In this document: piece by piece, positions 23,821 to 36,662 of the stretch
Layout: every line of letters begins with the position of its first letter
Numbering within the stretch: position 1 is the first letter of the stretch
DNA from: Phyllostachys edulis
Taxonomy: Eukaryota > Streptophyta > Magnoliopsida > Poales > Poaceae
Direction of reading: 5' to 3'
Assembly (NCBI GenBank): GCA_036346405.1
Contig: CM070553.1
Location: forward strand, 72,728,976 to 72,792,975
DNA: 64,000 nt
Program-made: the position numbers and the translations under genes
The notes under the pieces: model-generated
The model's input: only the letters and a program-made list of their open reading frames with translations
Database searches by the model: none
What the model was told of the DNA's origin: nothing

Positions 23821-24574
23821 TACCCCTTGGAACTCTCCCGTGGCTTCCTTTGCACACAATTGATCTCAGCCTTGCACTTTGTGCGTGGTCGAGCTCCTCA
23901 TCCCCAAACTCTCCTCCTCTTTGGTGGTGCCATTGTCAAGGTCCTTGGAGCTTCTCGGTGGCTCAGATTTCAGTGGCTTCTCCTCCTCTCTCTGCTTCTA
24001 TCTGGGCATCTCTGTGACCTCAACCCTAACTTCACCGGGTGGGGCATTTGCAAAGGTAGCCTAGTGGAGTGGGAGCTTGGAGTTGGAGCTTGGACTTGAA
24101 GCGGTGGAGCTCTCCATCTTCCCCAACTCCGCCAAAGACCATCCTCAACCTCATCGGCATCTTTAGGACCTCCGTAACTCCCCGTAGTCCTTAGTTCTTG
24201 GCACCGTGATGAATGAATGTCGCGGAGCTTTTGTTTGAGCATACGCTTGAATGTCGCATGAGCTTCATTTTTGCTTTTCGGTTTTGGCGTCTTTGGTAAA
24301 TTTGCCCTCTCGCTCGCGGCGCTCAAAGCCGCCGCCGCCGTTGAGAGGAGGTCCACTGCGCGCAACGTTATTGTGAACTCGGTGGTACCATTGACCTCAC
24401 CGGCGGGCTCTACATCGCTGCGAGACCACTTCTTCACGCCGGGATCTTTGTCTGACGCCCCGAAGCGTGTCATTGTCGCTTTAGGACAAAGATTCACCAT
24501 TTTAATGCGCTAATCATTTGCTCCCATCATTGTAATCAATGGGCGTTTAAAGCGCCTTAAATCCACCCTTTAAT

Positions 24575-25015
24575 GCGTGCATTTAAGACCTCCGCGTAGC
24601 GGACCTCCTCGTCGTCCCCTGCGCATTAATGCCTTGTCCAAGCGGCGTGCAGGCGCTGCTGGGTCAGGGACGCCCGAGACCTCCCCGAGGAGATCTCGAG
24701 CGCCCAAGACCTCCTTGCGCATCAGAGCCGCCTGGACCTCCCTCGAGGTTCAGGACGTTGAGGACCTCCGCCTGGGACCTCCTCGAGGACATCCCAACCG
24801 CTGAGGACCTCCCTTGATCTGGTCCGTTCCGGACCTCCTTTCCATGTTGTGGTCCGTTGGATTTCCCATCTACGGCCCCGACCTCCCCTCACCTCGCGCA
24901 TGTGCGTTGCTAGGAGGTCCAGGACCTCTGGACCTCCTGAGCGCGTGTGCGTTGTTCACCTGGGAGGTCTGAGCCGTTAGATCTGTGATCTGTGGCTCAT
25001 GACCTCCCATGTCCT
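24575..25015 (+). repeat. GACCTCC-rich segment of solo LTR C
   Basis: GACCTCC recurs about every 20-45 bases, often as part of CGAGACCTCC- or GAGGACCTCC-like words. It mirrors 12395-12800 in solo LTR A. The repeats are scattered and diverged, not a strict tandem array. Confidence 0.7.
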
Positions 25016-27410
25016 TATGGGTTTTAGAAATTCCAGTAAATTCTTCATTATGAACTGAAATAAGGTATAAACTTTAGAATTTCGTATCTTTTTCATTTTA
25101 ATTCCAAATGAGGTCATTCAAATTGTGTTAGCTCTGTCTTGAACTTGACTTTAATCCAAAAATGATTGTAAGTTGAGTTCAGCTCCAGAGCACAGTTTTG
25201 CCATTAGATTTTAAAACTCACTTTAAATATACACTCAAGTTAATGCTTAACTTGTAAAATACATAACTAATGCTCTGTAGATTATTTTTGGGTGAGACCA
25301 ACTTTGTTGGTTTTCTATTAATGAACTCACTGTGAAAATTAGTTTTGAGCATGTTGCTGTTAGGAAAATGAGGACTTGTGCATTATAATTTTGTTCAAGT
25401 TCTTGTTTTTGAAAAATTATAGAAAGTGCAATATAGCTCCAAATGAGGTGAACTCAATTGTGTTATTCATCTCATGAGGTGCTGGTTTTACAGTAAAAAT
25501 TTCAGCTTCACTTCTGTTCTAGAAAATGTTGCCTCATAATTAAATTAGTGAATAGTGCAGTTTGGTATTTTAGGGCTGAGCAGAATTGTTTTGCTCATAA
25601 CTTTTGCATCGAGAATCCAAATCAATTGGTTCTTGTTGCAAAATCCCTAAAATCACTCTCTTGTTGCTGTAGAAAATTCAGAGAATTTGGAGTTCGTTTG
25701 CTGTGCTGTCTTTGTTGTTTTTCGTCGTTCTTATCGGTTCTTTATTGCTTTTCCGTTAGGTTTCGACATTTGTGGTGATCCCGAGAGTGACCCTCCGCAA
25801 CAAAGTGATCAGCAACAAGGCAAGCAGTTTGATCATATCCCCTCTAACGTCCCATTACTTTCTAGGTTAATATGTTGTTTTACTTCTATGTATGCATGCT
25901 ACTTTGTGTTAAATGTCGCTAGCAATCCTATTGTTGCATAATCTGTAGGAGTTGTTTATCCTCTACTACCAATGAGCCTAGGTTATTTGCTGTGATTTGA
26001 GCTCGTTGGATGAGCTCTTATCACTTAGTAGTTGCGTTCCCTACTGCTTAGACATGCTTAGCTAATCGGTAGTAACGGGCGATCATCGACTTAGTCGATG
26101 GTCTTGATCACACAAGGATAATTATTCCTCCTATATGTCCAGCACTTGTGCTTTGATTAATTTGTAAAATCAAAACTGAAAATAAAGGATTGATTTAGAC
26201 TTGGGCATATTGGATGGATGGTGCGGTTTTTGGAATGTGGTAGTATGCCCGAGTCATTATGACCGAGTTACTTGCGCCACCGCTACGAGCAATGTTATGT
26301 GCTAACCACACGAGGGGATATGGGACCCTCTTGACTAAGTACTTTGGGAGGTGTTAATTATGAGCTGGTTGGTGGGTATGTTTTGATAAAATGTGTGTGT
26401 GTGGTGTTGGGACGGGGCATTGGCGGACCGGTTAGGCTGTCTAATGTGTCCTTGTTCCCGTGGGTTGTGCTCGTAATTAGCATCGCCCATTGGAAATGTC
26501 TCGTAGGACTTAGCCGTGCGGCATACCTAAGGTAGTGTGCCTAAAGGAAAGGCGGTCTCGGCGTGTGGGTACATTGGTACACCCTCGCAGGTTAAAACTA
26601 TTCAATAGCCTCGCCCTAGGTTATGGACACGCCGGAAACGCCTGTAAGAACTAGACTCAACCATTTAATTAAAACTTGATGGGTTGGCATGAATGGATGT
26701 TCATGCTATTGTTGTGGTGACTTGGGTTAGTCACTTCCAGGATGTTCTTGTTGTCGTTACTATGTTAATATCTCGTTGTTATTTCAACAATTAAAAATGC
26801 TTTGTCAAATTGCTGTCAATCTACTATATTATTGCAAATGAAAACTTGCTTTGTGCTAAAATGAGTCCAAAGCCTCATCCACTTAAATAAAGCTTGCATA
26901 TAGCTAAATTATAGTTCGTTATCTTACATCGGTTTTTGAGTACAATAAACAATTTATTGTACTCATTTGCTTTTGCTTAACAACTTTGTTGCAGAGGAGG
27001 TAGAGCCCAAAGGGCTTTACTTTTGTGAGTTTGTCTTGCGGTGGTTGGGAGAGCGACTAGCTTGGCGGTCTGGTCGCTTGCCTTGTGGGCTAAAGGCACA
27101 CCGTTGGCTCTTATTTTGGGCCATCTTTATGGCACTTTTGCTTCCGCTGTGTATCTTTGTAGTTTTGTTGTTATTTGGCCAGAAGGCCCCTCTTTTGTAA
27201 TAACCTATTCCTTATTAATATTAACTTCTGGTTTGTTGCTTATGTACTATGTGTTGTATGGAATGGATACATTCTTTTGTTGTGAGGTATGTATACTGCA
27301 TTCTGGGAAGTATACATCTCTCGAGACTGGGTTTATTTGGTTGATAATACTAGGGTCAATTGGATGACTAAGTATTATGAGCTGAATAAACGTCGGGGTC
27401 TCACAGCACG

Positions 27411-28217
27411 ACTGGTAGTGGTTCGAACGGCCCATAACACAGAAGGAAGTTCTTGAACCCAAGCTCCTAACTGTTTGATTAACTAGTCGAACAATCGGTG
27501 TTTCACTCCTTGCATTATGATACCATTGGCCCGCTCAACTGCTCCATTGCTCTACGAATGAGCGACAGAAGCGAAATGTATCTTGATACCGAGATCCTTG
27601 CAGAATTCTTGAAAATTTCCGCTAGAGAATTGGGTTCCGTTATCTGTGATTATACGACTGGGTATACCAAATCGTGTGATCATGTTTTTTATGAGGAACC
27701 TCTTAGCGGCTTTAGTTGTTTTAACAACTGGCTCGGCTTCTATCTATTTTGTAAATATGTCAATCATGACAAAAAGGAATTCGAAGCCCCCGGGTGCTCT
27801 TGGGAAAGGTCCCAGAATGTCTAGTCCCCAGGTTGCAAAAGGCCAAGAAAGAGGTATGGTTTGCAAAGCTTGTGCCGGTTGATGTACTTGTCGACTTTGA
27901 AATTGATATTGTACGCACTTCGTCACGAGCTCTTTTGCATCATGAAGGACAGTTGGCCAGTAGTATCCTTGCTTAAAGGCTTTACCGACCAATGGTATGT
28001 AGGAATGATGTACTCCACAAACTCCTCCATGAATGTCGGATAGTAGCTTAATGCCATCCGTTTGAGATATGCATATCATCAACACTCCGTAAGATCCTCG
28101 TTTATACAAGGAACTTTCGATCATAGTGTATGATTTGGCTTTTCGAGCTATACAATCAACCTCTACATCATCATCAGGAATAATGTCATGCTGAAGATAA
28201 TTGTAGATTGACGTCAT
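27411..28217 (-). pseudogene. Integrase zinc-binding and catalytic core, Tat pol
   Basis: The frame shows HSYIPLVGKAFKQGYYWP and CVQYQFQSRQVHQ, a degraded HHCC-type zinc-binding region (the second Cys of the CxxC pair is missing). The catalytic region follows: FATWGLDILGPFP (first Asp), then ITDNGTQFSSGNF (second Asp) and NGAVERANG (Glu) at about 27560-27690. A stop codon stands just before NGAVERANG. The catalytic triad is recognisable, but the HHCC pair and the open frame are not. The C-terminal end is at 21553-21978. Confidence 0.8.
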
Positions 28218-28247
28218 CCAATCTCTATCGTGGTCGTGCTGTACGAC

Positions 28248-29043
28248 CTATGGAGCATCCATGTTCTTAGAGTCGATTTGTACGACCTCTAGTGGAACAT
28301 CTATGTCCTCGGAAAGCTCGACTACCAAGGGTGAAACGAGTTGCTCGAGAAAATCTCTGGGCAGGACAGGTGACCTAGTGAAGGCCATCCGTGCTAACTG
28401 GTCTGCTAGAAAGTTTTTCTTTCTAGGAATGTGTTGGATCTGGAAACCGAAGAAGTGCTTTTCAAGTTTTTGTACTTCCACCAGATAAGATAACATCTTG
28501 GTACTTGAGCATTGATACTCTTTCCCAACTTGATTCACTACTAGTTGAGAATCACATTTTACTAGTAATCTGCGAATCCCGAGCGAACGAGCTACACGGA
28601 GTCCTACTCGTCATGGTGTACTTGATGTGTTCGCCAGTAGGGGATATCAAGACAACTCCAGCCCCCGAGCATTTGAGCATCAAGGAGCCGTCAAAGTACA
28701 TTGTCCACTCGTCATGGTGCTCGTACTCGGGCCCTTGGGTGGGTTCAAGGTTTGTCCATTTGGCAATGAATTCAGCTATTGCCTGGGACTTAATTGTTGT
28801 TCGTGAGATGAAATGGAGGTCGAACGCCCCAAGCTCGACTGCCCATTTTGCTATTCGTCCTGATGATTCCCTATTTCCAAGGAATTGACCCAAGGGATAT
28901 CCAGTTGGTACAACCACTTTGTGGGCCTGAAAGTAATGCCTTAGTTTCCTTAAAACCATAAGGAGACCATGGAGCAGCTTTTGCACCGTGGATATCGTTG
29001 CTTTGGTCCATGTAAGACTTCGCTTATATAATATACTGGTCAT
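28248..29043 (-). pseudogene. RNase H domains of Tat pol
   Basis: Two consecutive parts are seen. The first ends with RIAKWAVELGAFDLHFISRT, the tail of the RT-linked RNase H. The second starts EWTMYFDGSLMLKCSGAGVV, the start of an additional RNase H domain (DGS active-site region), and ends at 28248-28538 with VQKLEKHFFGFQIQHIPRKK and NFLADQLARMA. A duplicate RNase H is an established feature of the Tat lineage. The frame changes near 28545. Confidence 0.75.
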
Positions 29044-30343
29044 TGGATGTTTTCATGTTCAACAACCAGTACACCACTGACTGTTTGCGGCGTTGTAGCC
29101 ACATAAATCAGCAATGTTTCCCCCGACCTCGGAGAGAATAAGATCGGGGCACTTGTAAGGTACTTTTTAAGTTCTTCAAAGGCATCGTCTGCCTCTTTAG
29201 TCCACTCGAAACTTTTGTGTTTCCAAAAGAGTTTGAAGAAAGGGAGTCATTTTTCGCCTAACCGTGCTACGAAACGACTTAGCGCTGCCATAAAGCCGGT
29301 TAGTTTTTGGACTTCTTTCTTTGCGGTCGAAGGACGCATCTGGTTGATGGCCGAAATTTTTGCTGGATTTGCTTCAATCTCTCTAGCCGAAACTAGGAAC
29401 CCAAGAAGCTTTCCAAACGAAATTCCGAATACACACTTCTCTGGATTTAACTTATGGTCATGGCTTCTTCAGTTATTGAAAGTCTCGTGTAGGTCGGAAA
29501 TATGGTCGCCAGCGTTGATGCTTATTATGACCAAGTCATCAACGTATGCTTCCAGATTTCGACCTATCTACGAATTAAAGGTTTTCTGCATCAACTTTTG
29601 GAAAGTCACACCAGTGTTTTTGAGACCAAATGGCATCTTAACATAGCAGTAAGTGTCATATCGAGTGATAAAGGAAGTTTTCTCTTCATGTTCTTTGCTC
29701 ATGTTAATCTACCCTGAGTATGCATCTACAAGTTGATCAATGCGTGGAAGGGGAAAGTCATCCTTCGAACAAGCTTTATTAAGGTTTGTGAAGTCAATAC
29801 ACATTCGCCATTTCCCATTGCTTTTTCTAACCATTACAGGGCGAGCCACTCTGAGTGGTCGACTTCACAAATAAACCCAGCCTTAAGGACCTTGTCAATC
29901 TCCGACTGGATTGCCTCCTTCCGATCAGGTGCAAAACGCCTGAGCTTCTGCTTGACCGACTTCTTGTCAGGCGGGAGAGCTAGCCTATGCTAGATCATCT
30001 CCCTAGGGACTCCGGGCATGTCGGACGCCTGCCAAGCGAATACGTCCTAATTTGCTCGGAGTAAAGAGACGAGCGACTCTTTCTATTTGAGGTTGAGTCC
30101 TGCCCCGATTAGTACCTTTTGGGCAGACACATCAGCGCTTTTTAACCCAGATGGAGTGTTGGTGCTTTCCAGAGGAGTGCCTTTGGCGAGCCATACCTCC
30201 TTGGTCTAGTTGGAAGGCTTTGGCGCCATCTTTGGCCTCGAGTGCTTGACCTGCATGGGTGACGGATTAGTTTCTGTAGTCGGGAGCTCATTGACCAGTT
30301 CTAAGGACTTTCGATCACATGCATAAGCTATTTTTTGGTCTCC
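29044..30343 (-). pseudogene. Reverse transcriptase of Tat pol, strongly decayed
   Basis: This lies between the protease and RNase H. The minus-strand reading shows the RT N-terminal signature HRLALPPDKKSVKQKLRRFA and FICEVDHSEWLA, then several stops and frame changes. The YxDD catalytic box region (around 29530) reads only as fragments such as HTLMTWS. It has far more stops than the flanking domains. Confidence 0.65.
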
Positions 30344-30904
30344 TCAAACCGTGATGATACCTTTTGGTCTTGGCATCTTTAGACTCTGATAATCGTAGTG
30401 CGTGGCTACCAGGAATTTTGCTAGAGCCGGACGACTGAGAATTCCATTGTATGCGGTTTCGAAATCGACCACGTCAAATAGAATCTTCTTTGTTCGTAAG
30501 TTGTCGGGCTTTCCGAACGTAACCAGTAGGGACAGCTGTCCTATTGGTTTGGCGGTAGAACCAGGAACTATGCCGTGGAAGGCATATTTCACCGGTTTTA
30601 GCTTGGATCTTGGGATTTGCATCTCTTCTCATGCTCCTACAAACAAAATATTTAAAGAACTACCTCCATCTATTAAGACTTGATTAACTTTACAATTGTT
30701 AATAGTAGGCTCAATTACGATAGAAAACCTACCTGGTCGAGTCGACGAGATGGGGCAGTCTTCTTTGCTGAAGGAGATCACAGTTTCTGACCATCTGGAT
30801 GTCTTGATAGTGATTGGAGACTCGGCAAGGTTGACCTCTTGCTCCACGGCCTTCAGATGACATCTGGAATCGTACGAGGAGGATCCCCCGAAGATCATAT
30901 CCAC
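30344..30904 (-). pseudogene. Aspartic protease region of Tat pol
   Basis: The minus-strand frame from 30904 holds INNCKVNQVLIDGGSSLNIL, the protease active-site loop (DGG in place of the usual DSG/DTG). After one stop near 30626 the frame continues with FHGIVPGSTAKPIGQLSLLV and FETAYNGILSRPALAKF, typical of the Tat protease-RT linker. One nonsense change separates the two halves. Confidence 0.75.
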
Positions 30905-31775
30905 CGTATGTTGCGGCTCCTAGTAATCCATCTCTTCGTTGTCATCTTTGTCCTTCTTGGAGCTTGATTCTCTGAGTTCTGTTATGGAGGGGAAGGGCCC
31001 TTTGCCTGAGTAGTAATCCTCCAATTTACTTTGCCAAGCCTGACAGGTGCGTAGATCATGCCCTGCCGCTTTGTGAAGTGGACACCACTTCTTAGTTTTC
31101 TTGAAATCACTGGTCGGAGACTTAGCTTTGTTTCGACCAATGAAATCCTTCTTACCCTGGGTATATTTTTCTAGAATCGTAAGGGCTTCGTTGTTGTCAG
31201 GCTTACGATTCTTCTTGTTCTTCAGAGACTTCTTACTTTTCTTCTCCTACTTCTCCAGACCCGACTGGGGATTTTTATCTTTCCGATCAATAGCTTCATA
31301 CCATTCGACCGCTTCACTAGCGGCCGCGTACTTGTTTGCCATGTCGAAAAGTTCGACAGTTGTCTGTGGAGGATTTATTGTAATATCCTCTGTAAACCAG
31401 CGATTCCTCATCCTTGCTTCGAAGGCCTGGATGACAAAAGATTCTACGATATCTGGGATGGAATTCCAAACCTGGCTGAATCTCTTGATATATTGTCGGA
31501 GAGTTTCATTGGTCTTCTGCTTCATCCGATGAAGATCATCCTCCTTTCCGAGGCAGTCGTACGTCCCTTGAAAGTTAGCGATCAGAGTATCGCAAAGTTG
31601 CTCCCAAGTATAGATAGATCCGACTGGTAGGTTAAGCAACCATGACCAGGTATTCCCTTCAAGGACCGTGGGCAAATAATTTGCCATCATGTTATCGTTA
31701 CCACCAGCGGCCTTGATGGTGGTAGAATAAATTTAAAGAAATTCTAATGGGTTCTGAGTCCCATTGAACTTCCTA
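30905..31775 (-). pseudogene. Gag of the Tat element, C-terminal half
   Basis: The capsid-like retrotransposon gag domain (PF03732 type) is seen at 31247-31690: GNTWSWLLNLPVGSIYTWEQ and DDLHRMKQKTNETLRQYIKR. Further on, at about 31060-31100, a zinc-finger-like CPLHKAAGHDLRTC follows a lysine-rich stretch. Stops interrupt the frame at about 31733 and 31246. The N-terminal half lies beyond the copia insertion at 57669-58738. Confidence 0.8.
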
Positions 31776-32139
31776 TGCTCACTGGTCGGAACCTGTCCGG
31801 CCAATGAACAGCTTGGAGACTTGCCGAAAATGCTCGACAGCTCGTAATGGAGCCGTGGCGCCTTCTCTAAAAGCTAGATTATAGTCAGTCGGGGATCAAT
31901 TCCTCATATTTGTATATCTAGGATCCGGTGTTCCAACTCGATCGTGGACATTATGATGACGTCCTCAACCACCTACCTGGTTCAGATAATGTCTGAGGTC
32001 ACCTGAATCAAGTGGTCGTTCCTCCTGATAAGGAGGAGGTGTGGCTACTATGAAGAGCCGTCTTCTCTTGTGATTTCCTAGTCGGAACCTACGAGGGGGT
32101 CTTGGTGTTGATCAATCCTCTGCTCGACCATGGTGTCCT
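31776..32139 (-). pseudogene. Middle part of Tat gag next to the copia insertion
   Basis: The minus strand reads as decayed gag sequence with several stops and no continuous frame. The copia element enters at 32140, and its target duplication GTCCT is 32135-32139. Confidence 0.45.
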
Positions 32140-33268
32140 TGTTGGACCGAAAGGCGACTAGAGGGGGGGTGAATACGAGCACGCTCACTTTTTCACAAAG
32201 TATGAATTCAACACCAATTTTACTCTAGTAGCTATGAAAGCTATGAAGATCAATCTACAAGTACAGCGGAAGACTTGTATTGAATTCACACTAAGAACCC
32301 CAAAGTAATAGATCAAAGGAAAATCAAATCAAAGGTCGAGCGGTCGATCGGTTTTGTACTGGCGTGTCCGACTGTTTCTTCGAGCGGTCGACCGGCGTTA
32401 TGTGAGCGGTCTGACCGGCGTTCTAAAATCGGTCTGACCGATTTTCTCCAGAACAGTATGAACAACCTGAAAACCGAAACTCAAATTGATCTAACTTTTG
32501 ATCTATAAGGCCAAACTCCACGAAACTTGACACACACCTTCTCAAAGATATTGTGAACCTATTCCAATCAAGGATCGCAGAAATCCAAGCCAAGGTTCCT
32601 ATTTTTTGCAGTTTGAGCAAAGTTAGGTCAAAAACCGAGTAAGAATCAAAATATGATCTAGAGACTTGCTCGTGGGTAATTGATGATCAAGATGATCCTA
32701 GATGAATTCCCATAAGTCACAGCAAGTTAGATCAAGCCAAGAAACCAAGCAAAAAACTCGAGAATCAAAAGAGGCACCAAATCACCAAATAGAGAGAAAA
32801 AGAGAGAATAGATTCATCTTGAGAGAAATCTCTTTGGATTGATTTGATGGGTATTGGTTTACGTACCACTCCACCAATGGAGGACAAAGACTCAATACAT
32901 GAGCACGAATCCAATCCAACTCTCTAGAACCCTAACCTCCACTAATCCTCTCCCTAAGCAAACTAGGGTTTCAAACACAATGAAAGGGTTGAAGGGGGTG
33001 CAGCCACCTCCCTCATCTATTTATAGTAGAGGCTTAGACCTTCTAGAAGAGTAACCATAATGGGCTCCCGTTAAGGCCCAAAACAAACGGGTCACACATG
33101 CACGCATTTTAAAGCGCTGTCTTCATTTCTTGACCTAATCCACTTCACCTTGCGCCGTGATTTGGCAAAAGGTCACCAAGGCGGTATTTGGTAAAATTAC
33201 CAAAATACCCCTTCTCGATCTTTTTGCAAAGACCGAGTCCCATCTTCATGAAGCACCTCCATGCTTCG
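32140..33268 (-). repeat. 3' LTR of the copia element, outer part
   Basis: This aligns with 55596-56717 of the right LTR. It is cut at 33268 by the nested gag-only element and resumes at 47417. A TATA box (CTATAAATA on the minus strand) is at 33018-33026. In this copy the GGTCTGACC palindromes near 32340-32440 are more altered than in the right LTR. Confidence 0.92.
33018..33026 (-). promoter_or_regulatory. TATA box of copia 3' LTR
   Basis: The minus strand reads CTATAAATA. The same box occurs in the other LTR at 56454-56462. Confidence 0.6.
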
Positions 33269-35951
33269 TGTGACGACCCACCCTGTGATATACAGCAAAG
33301 GTCCGGGAGGACCAATTTTTTTTGAGCTGCGATACTTCCCGAGGGAGGTCTTCTAGGACCTCCCAGGAGGTCTTCAAGACCTCCTAGAGGTCTTGGCCAA
33401 GTACCGCTCGGTACTCCCCGAGGGAGGTCTTCCAGGACCTCCCAGGAGGTCTTGGCCAACAACCTGCAAGTGGCACCTCTAGGTATATCATCAGGGAGGT
33501 CCGACAGGATCTCCCAAGCTAAGTCCCGTAGGACCTCCTGGAGGTCCTGCCCCTGTGCACTGAGCTAGTCCCAGGAACAGAATGGCTAGCTCGCACAGGT
33601 CTAACACAAGTGTAATCAAATCCATACAAAAGCTAAGAGGAGCAGGAGACAAAACAACAAATATATATTTAAGACCAAACCGGCCAAGCTTCTTACAGGA
33701 GTTTGCCTCAAGGGCTACAACCACAGAGCAAGAACAGCGGAAGGCAAAACGTCAGAGGTAGGTCCAACCGATCAGCCCATCGGCTATCGAGTGGAGGACG
33801 TCCCCTAGGTCGCAAGGTCTCCAAAGACCTCTACTTCACTGAGCTTTGAGCTCCTTGGAACTTCCTACAGCTGCTGATCAAAATAGAGGGCAAAAAGCCA
33901 TGAGTACATTGAATGTACTCAGCAAGCCGTGGGGAGTGTATGCAATAAATAATTATGCAAGGCTTGCCAAAAGAGAGCTGTATGGTTAGTTGCACAAAGC
34001 AGTATTGGACAATAAGTAATAAGTAGATTGAAAAGCTCAAGTTAAAACATTAGTACATAGATACATTTGATTTCAAAAGAGGCTGTGAGCACCCACTCAC
34101 ATCCAAGGCCACCCCGAGCACCCACTCCAGACTACTAAAACCAATCGTGAGAGGTCCGGTCACACCCATGACCAGACCTCAACCACGCCCACTGAGCACC
34201 CACTCCAGAGCTCGCAACCAGCCCCTAGACCACCTAGTGAGCCACCATGACCCCTCCGAGTCGGCCAAGGTCTCTTCAAGGCAAAGTCATGACCTCTCAC
34301 AAAAGTGTCCAAGAAGCACAAGTTCACAAAGCTACCCTTGCACCATTTTCACTGGCATGTCCATAACCAAGGACTTGGCTACTCAATAGATTTTACACTG
34401 CAGAAGTGTACAACTTTACCCACAATCCACGATCTCTAGTGGGACGGGTTCCGGCCACCCTTGCTCACTTCCAAGGTGAGCGCCTAGAGAGCGCTGCAAG
34501 GCCTTTTACAAAGCTTTGAACTGGCTTGAGTCGCCCGCTAAGGTTTCGCAAATCCCCCTTGGTCTAGAAATCTGCAGGTTATGGGTGCCCTCTGCGCCAA
34601 CTAATTAGCACGCCAACCACAACAGCCCCAAGCCATCTCATTGCTAATTATTCAGCCTGCATCACCCCCATAAAGTGATCTTGTGGTTGCACTAATTGGC
34701 CCTGATCAACAGTAACACAAAGTTAAGCCCTTAAGTGTGCTAAGGCAAGACTTCCACATTCCAATGTGCAAAGCACCCACTACTCACTTCCTGCCTTCTT
34801 GCCTCAGCAAAACATTTTGTAATTAACCCTGCCAAAAGACCACCCAGTCTTGGCACAACAGATTATTAGGGTGATCTCGCACCACGATCAACACAACTTA
34901 GGCATCCTGCCATAGCTGCTTAACAGTGGCACCGACCACAAATTCCATAATTCATTAGTCAATATTATTAAAGATGAGGCATGATTCACCAACCCACGAT
35001 TCTAAAAGCAAGGCTAAGCAATAAGTATACGGTCCCATGTTGGCTATAGCAAAAGATGCCAACTAAAGTATCCATCCTAAGGTATCCAAAGAGTTCATGT
35101 CAACATGTTGAGTTCAAGCATACAAAGGAGGCATAATGTCAAATAGGAAAGATAGCTACTGCCCAAACCAGTTTCTATAAAGATAGCCGTGCAAGTTTAA
35201 TAAATCAAAATAGCTTTGCAAAGTGGGATCAAGATGATCAAGGTCCACGACTTGCCTCTGTTGGAGAAAGGAAAAGCTTCGGCTGATGGAGTTTGATTCA
35301 CGAGCTTCTCAACGATCAACCGAGATCTACACGTTTGCAAAAGAAACCAAGTAAGCAAAAGAAACTCCAAGAAAACCAACAGAACTTACTTGAAACCAAA
35401 AGAGAAGAGGAGGTCCACAGAGAGGAGGATGTCCGAGAGGAAGGAATCCCACGGGAAGGAGGTCCAACTAGTGAAGGGCTCGGACTCAAGGAGGTCCGAA
35501 CCAAAGGAGCTTGGGGAGCTCCTCAAAACCGAAAGAGCTAGGAGCAGAGGTCGAAATGAAGAACAGGGAGGCAGTGGGTGTCCCTGGGGCTCTATTTAAA
35601 GGAAATGGAAATAGAAGCACTTGTAAACAGAAGGTGACCAAATTCAATGTATTGGTACAAAGGCACACTGCCACAAGGTACGAAAAGAGGTAAAGAAAAC
35701 AAGGGATGTGACAAAAAGTAGAGAAGAGTACAAAGGTAGGTGGCAGCGTTTAATGTGACTCAACCCACATCAAATGCACTTAAGACTGCCGAAGGAGCCA
35801 GTCAGAGGGTGCACAGATCAGTCAAAGGGCATGGTCCATGGTCCAAAGAGGAAATCCAAGGAGAAGGTCTAAGGAGGAGATCCTACGAGGAGGTCCAACG
35901 AGGAGGTCCAAAGGACAAACAGGGAGGTCTAGACCACAAAGGTCTAAACAT

Positions 35952-36662
35952 GAAAGAGGAGGTCTGAACCTAAGGGAGGTCCAAACACAACACAAAGTGG
36001 TCTCGAACCCAAAGGAGGTCCAAACACAACACAGGAGGTCTCGAACCCAAAGGAGGTCCAAACGCAACAGGTGGTCTCGAACCCAAAGGAGGTCCAAACA
36101 CAACACAGGGAGGTCTGAACCTAAAAGAGGTCCAAACACAACACCGGGAGGTCTGAACCTAAAGGAGGTCCAAACACAACACAGGGAGGTCTGAACCTAA
36201 AGGAGGTCCAAACACAACACAGGGAGGTCTGAACCTAAAGGAGGTCCAAACGCAACAGGGAGGTCTGAAGGAGGTCCAAACGCAACAGGGAGGTCTGAAC
36301 CTAAAGGATATCCAAACGCAACACGTGGAGGTCTCGAACCCAAAGGAGGTCCAAACACAACACAGGAGGTCTCGAACATAAAGGAGGTCCAAACGCAAAC
36401 AGGAGGTCTGAACCCAAAGGAGGTCCAAACACAACACAGGAGGTCTCGAACCTAAAGGAGGTCCAAACGTTAACAGGAGGTCTGAACCCAAAGGAGGTCC
36501 AAACACAACACAGGAGGTCTCGAACCCAAAGGAGGTCCAAACGCAACAGGAGGTCTCGAACCCAAAGGAGGTCCAAACACAACACAGGAGGTCTCGAACC
36601 TAAGGGAGGTCCAAACACAACACAGGAGGTCTCGAACCTAAGGGAGGTCCAAACACAACACA
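35952..36662. repeat. Tandem array of about 38-bp units, left LTR
   Basis: About 19 copies of a 30-40-base unit combine GGAGGTCTCGAACCCAAA or GGAGGTCTGAACCTAAA with GGAGGTCCAAACACAACACA. Two unit types (ACACAACACAGG and shorter ACGCAACAGG ends) alternate in part. One unit (near 36265) is shortened and one (near 36308) has GGATATCC in place of GGAGGTCC. The right LTR has about 21 copies. Confidence 0.9.

Larger units (their letters stand above)
21979..27405 (+). mobile_element. Solo LTR C (5.4 kb), duplication GCACG
   Basis: It starts TGTAACATCCC at 21979 and ends GGGGTCTCACA at 27405. GCACG is found at 21974-21978 and 27406-27410. It splits the Tat integrase. It aligns in reverse with solo LTR A along its whole length (for example 27170-27400 with 9957-10190, and 21979-22160 with 14900-15081) and is about 300 bases longer. 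The frames inside show no known domain. Confidence 0.92.

Noticed and set aside
23733..24500. Cluster of frames with leucine- and serine-rich peptides in solo LTR C
   Set aside because: They lie next to the LTR TATA box and GC-rich body. Frames overlap on both strands without known motifs.
29215..29993. Plus-strand frames of 70-143 residues
   Set aside because: They are the reverse side of the Tat reverse transcriptase, whose motifs are readable on the minus strand.
35838..36618. Long overlapping frames on both strands (for example 36159-36506 minus), also at 44847-45308
   Set aside because: They translate a tandem DNA repeat in several registers, giving repeated LDLLWVRDLLCC-like peptides. 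The repeat explains the open frames.
35952..36662. CRISPR-like regular array
   Set aside because: Units adjoin directly without unique spacers, vary among themselves and lie in an LTR of a plant retrotransposon.
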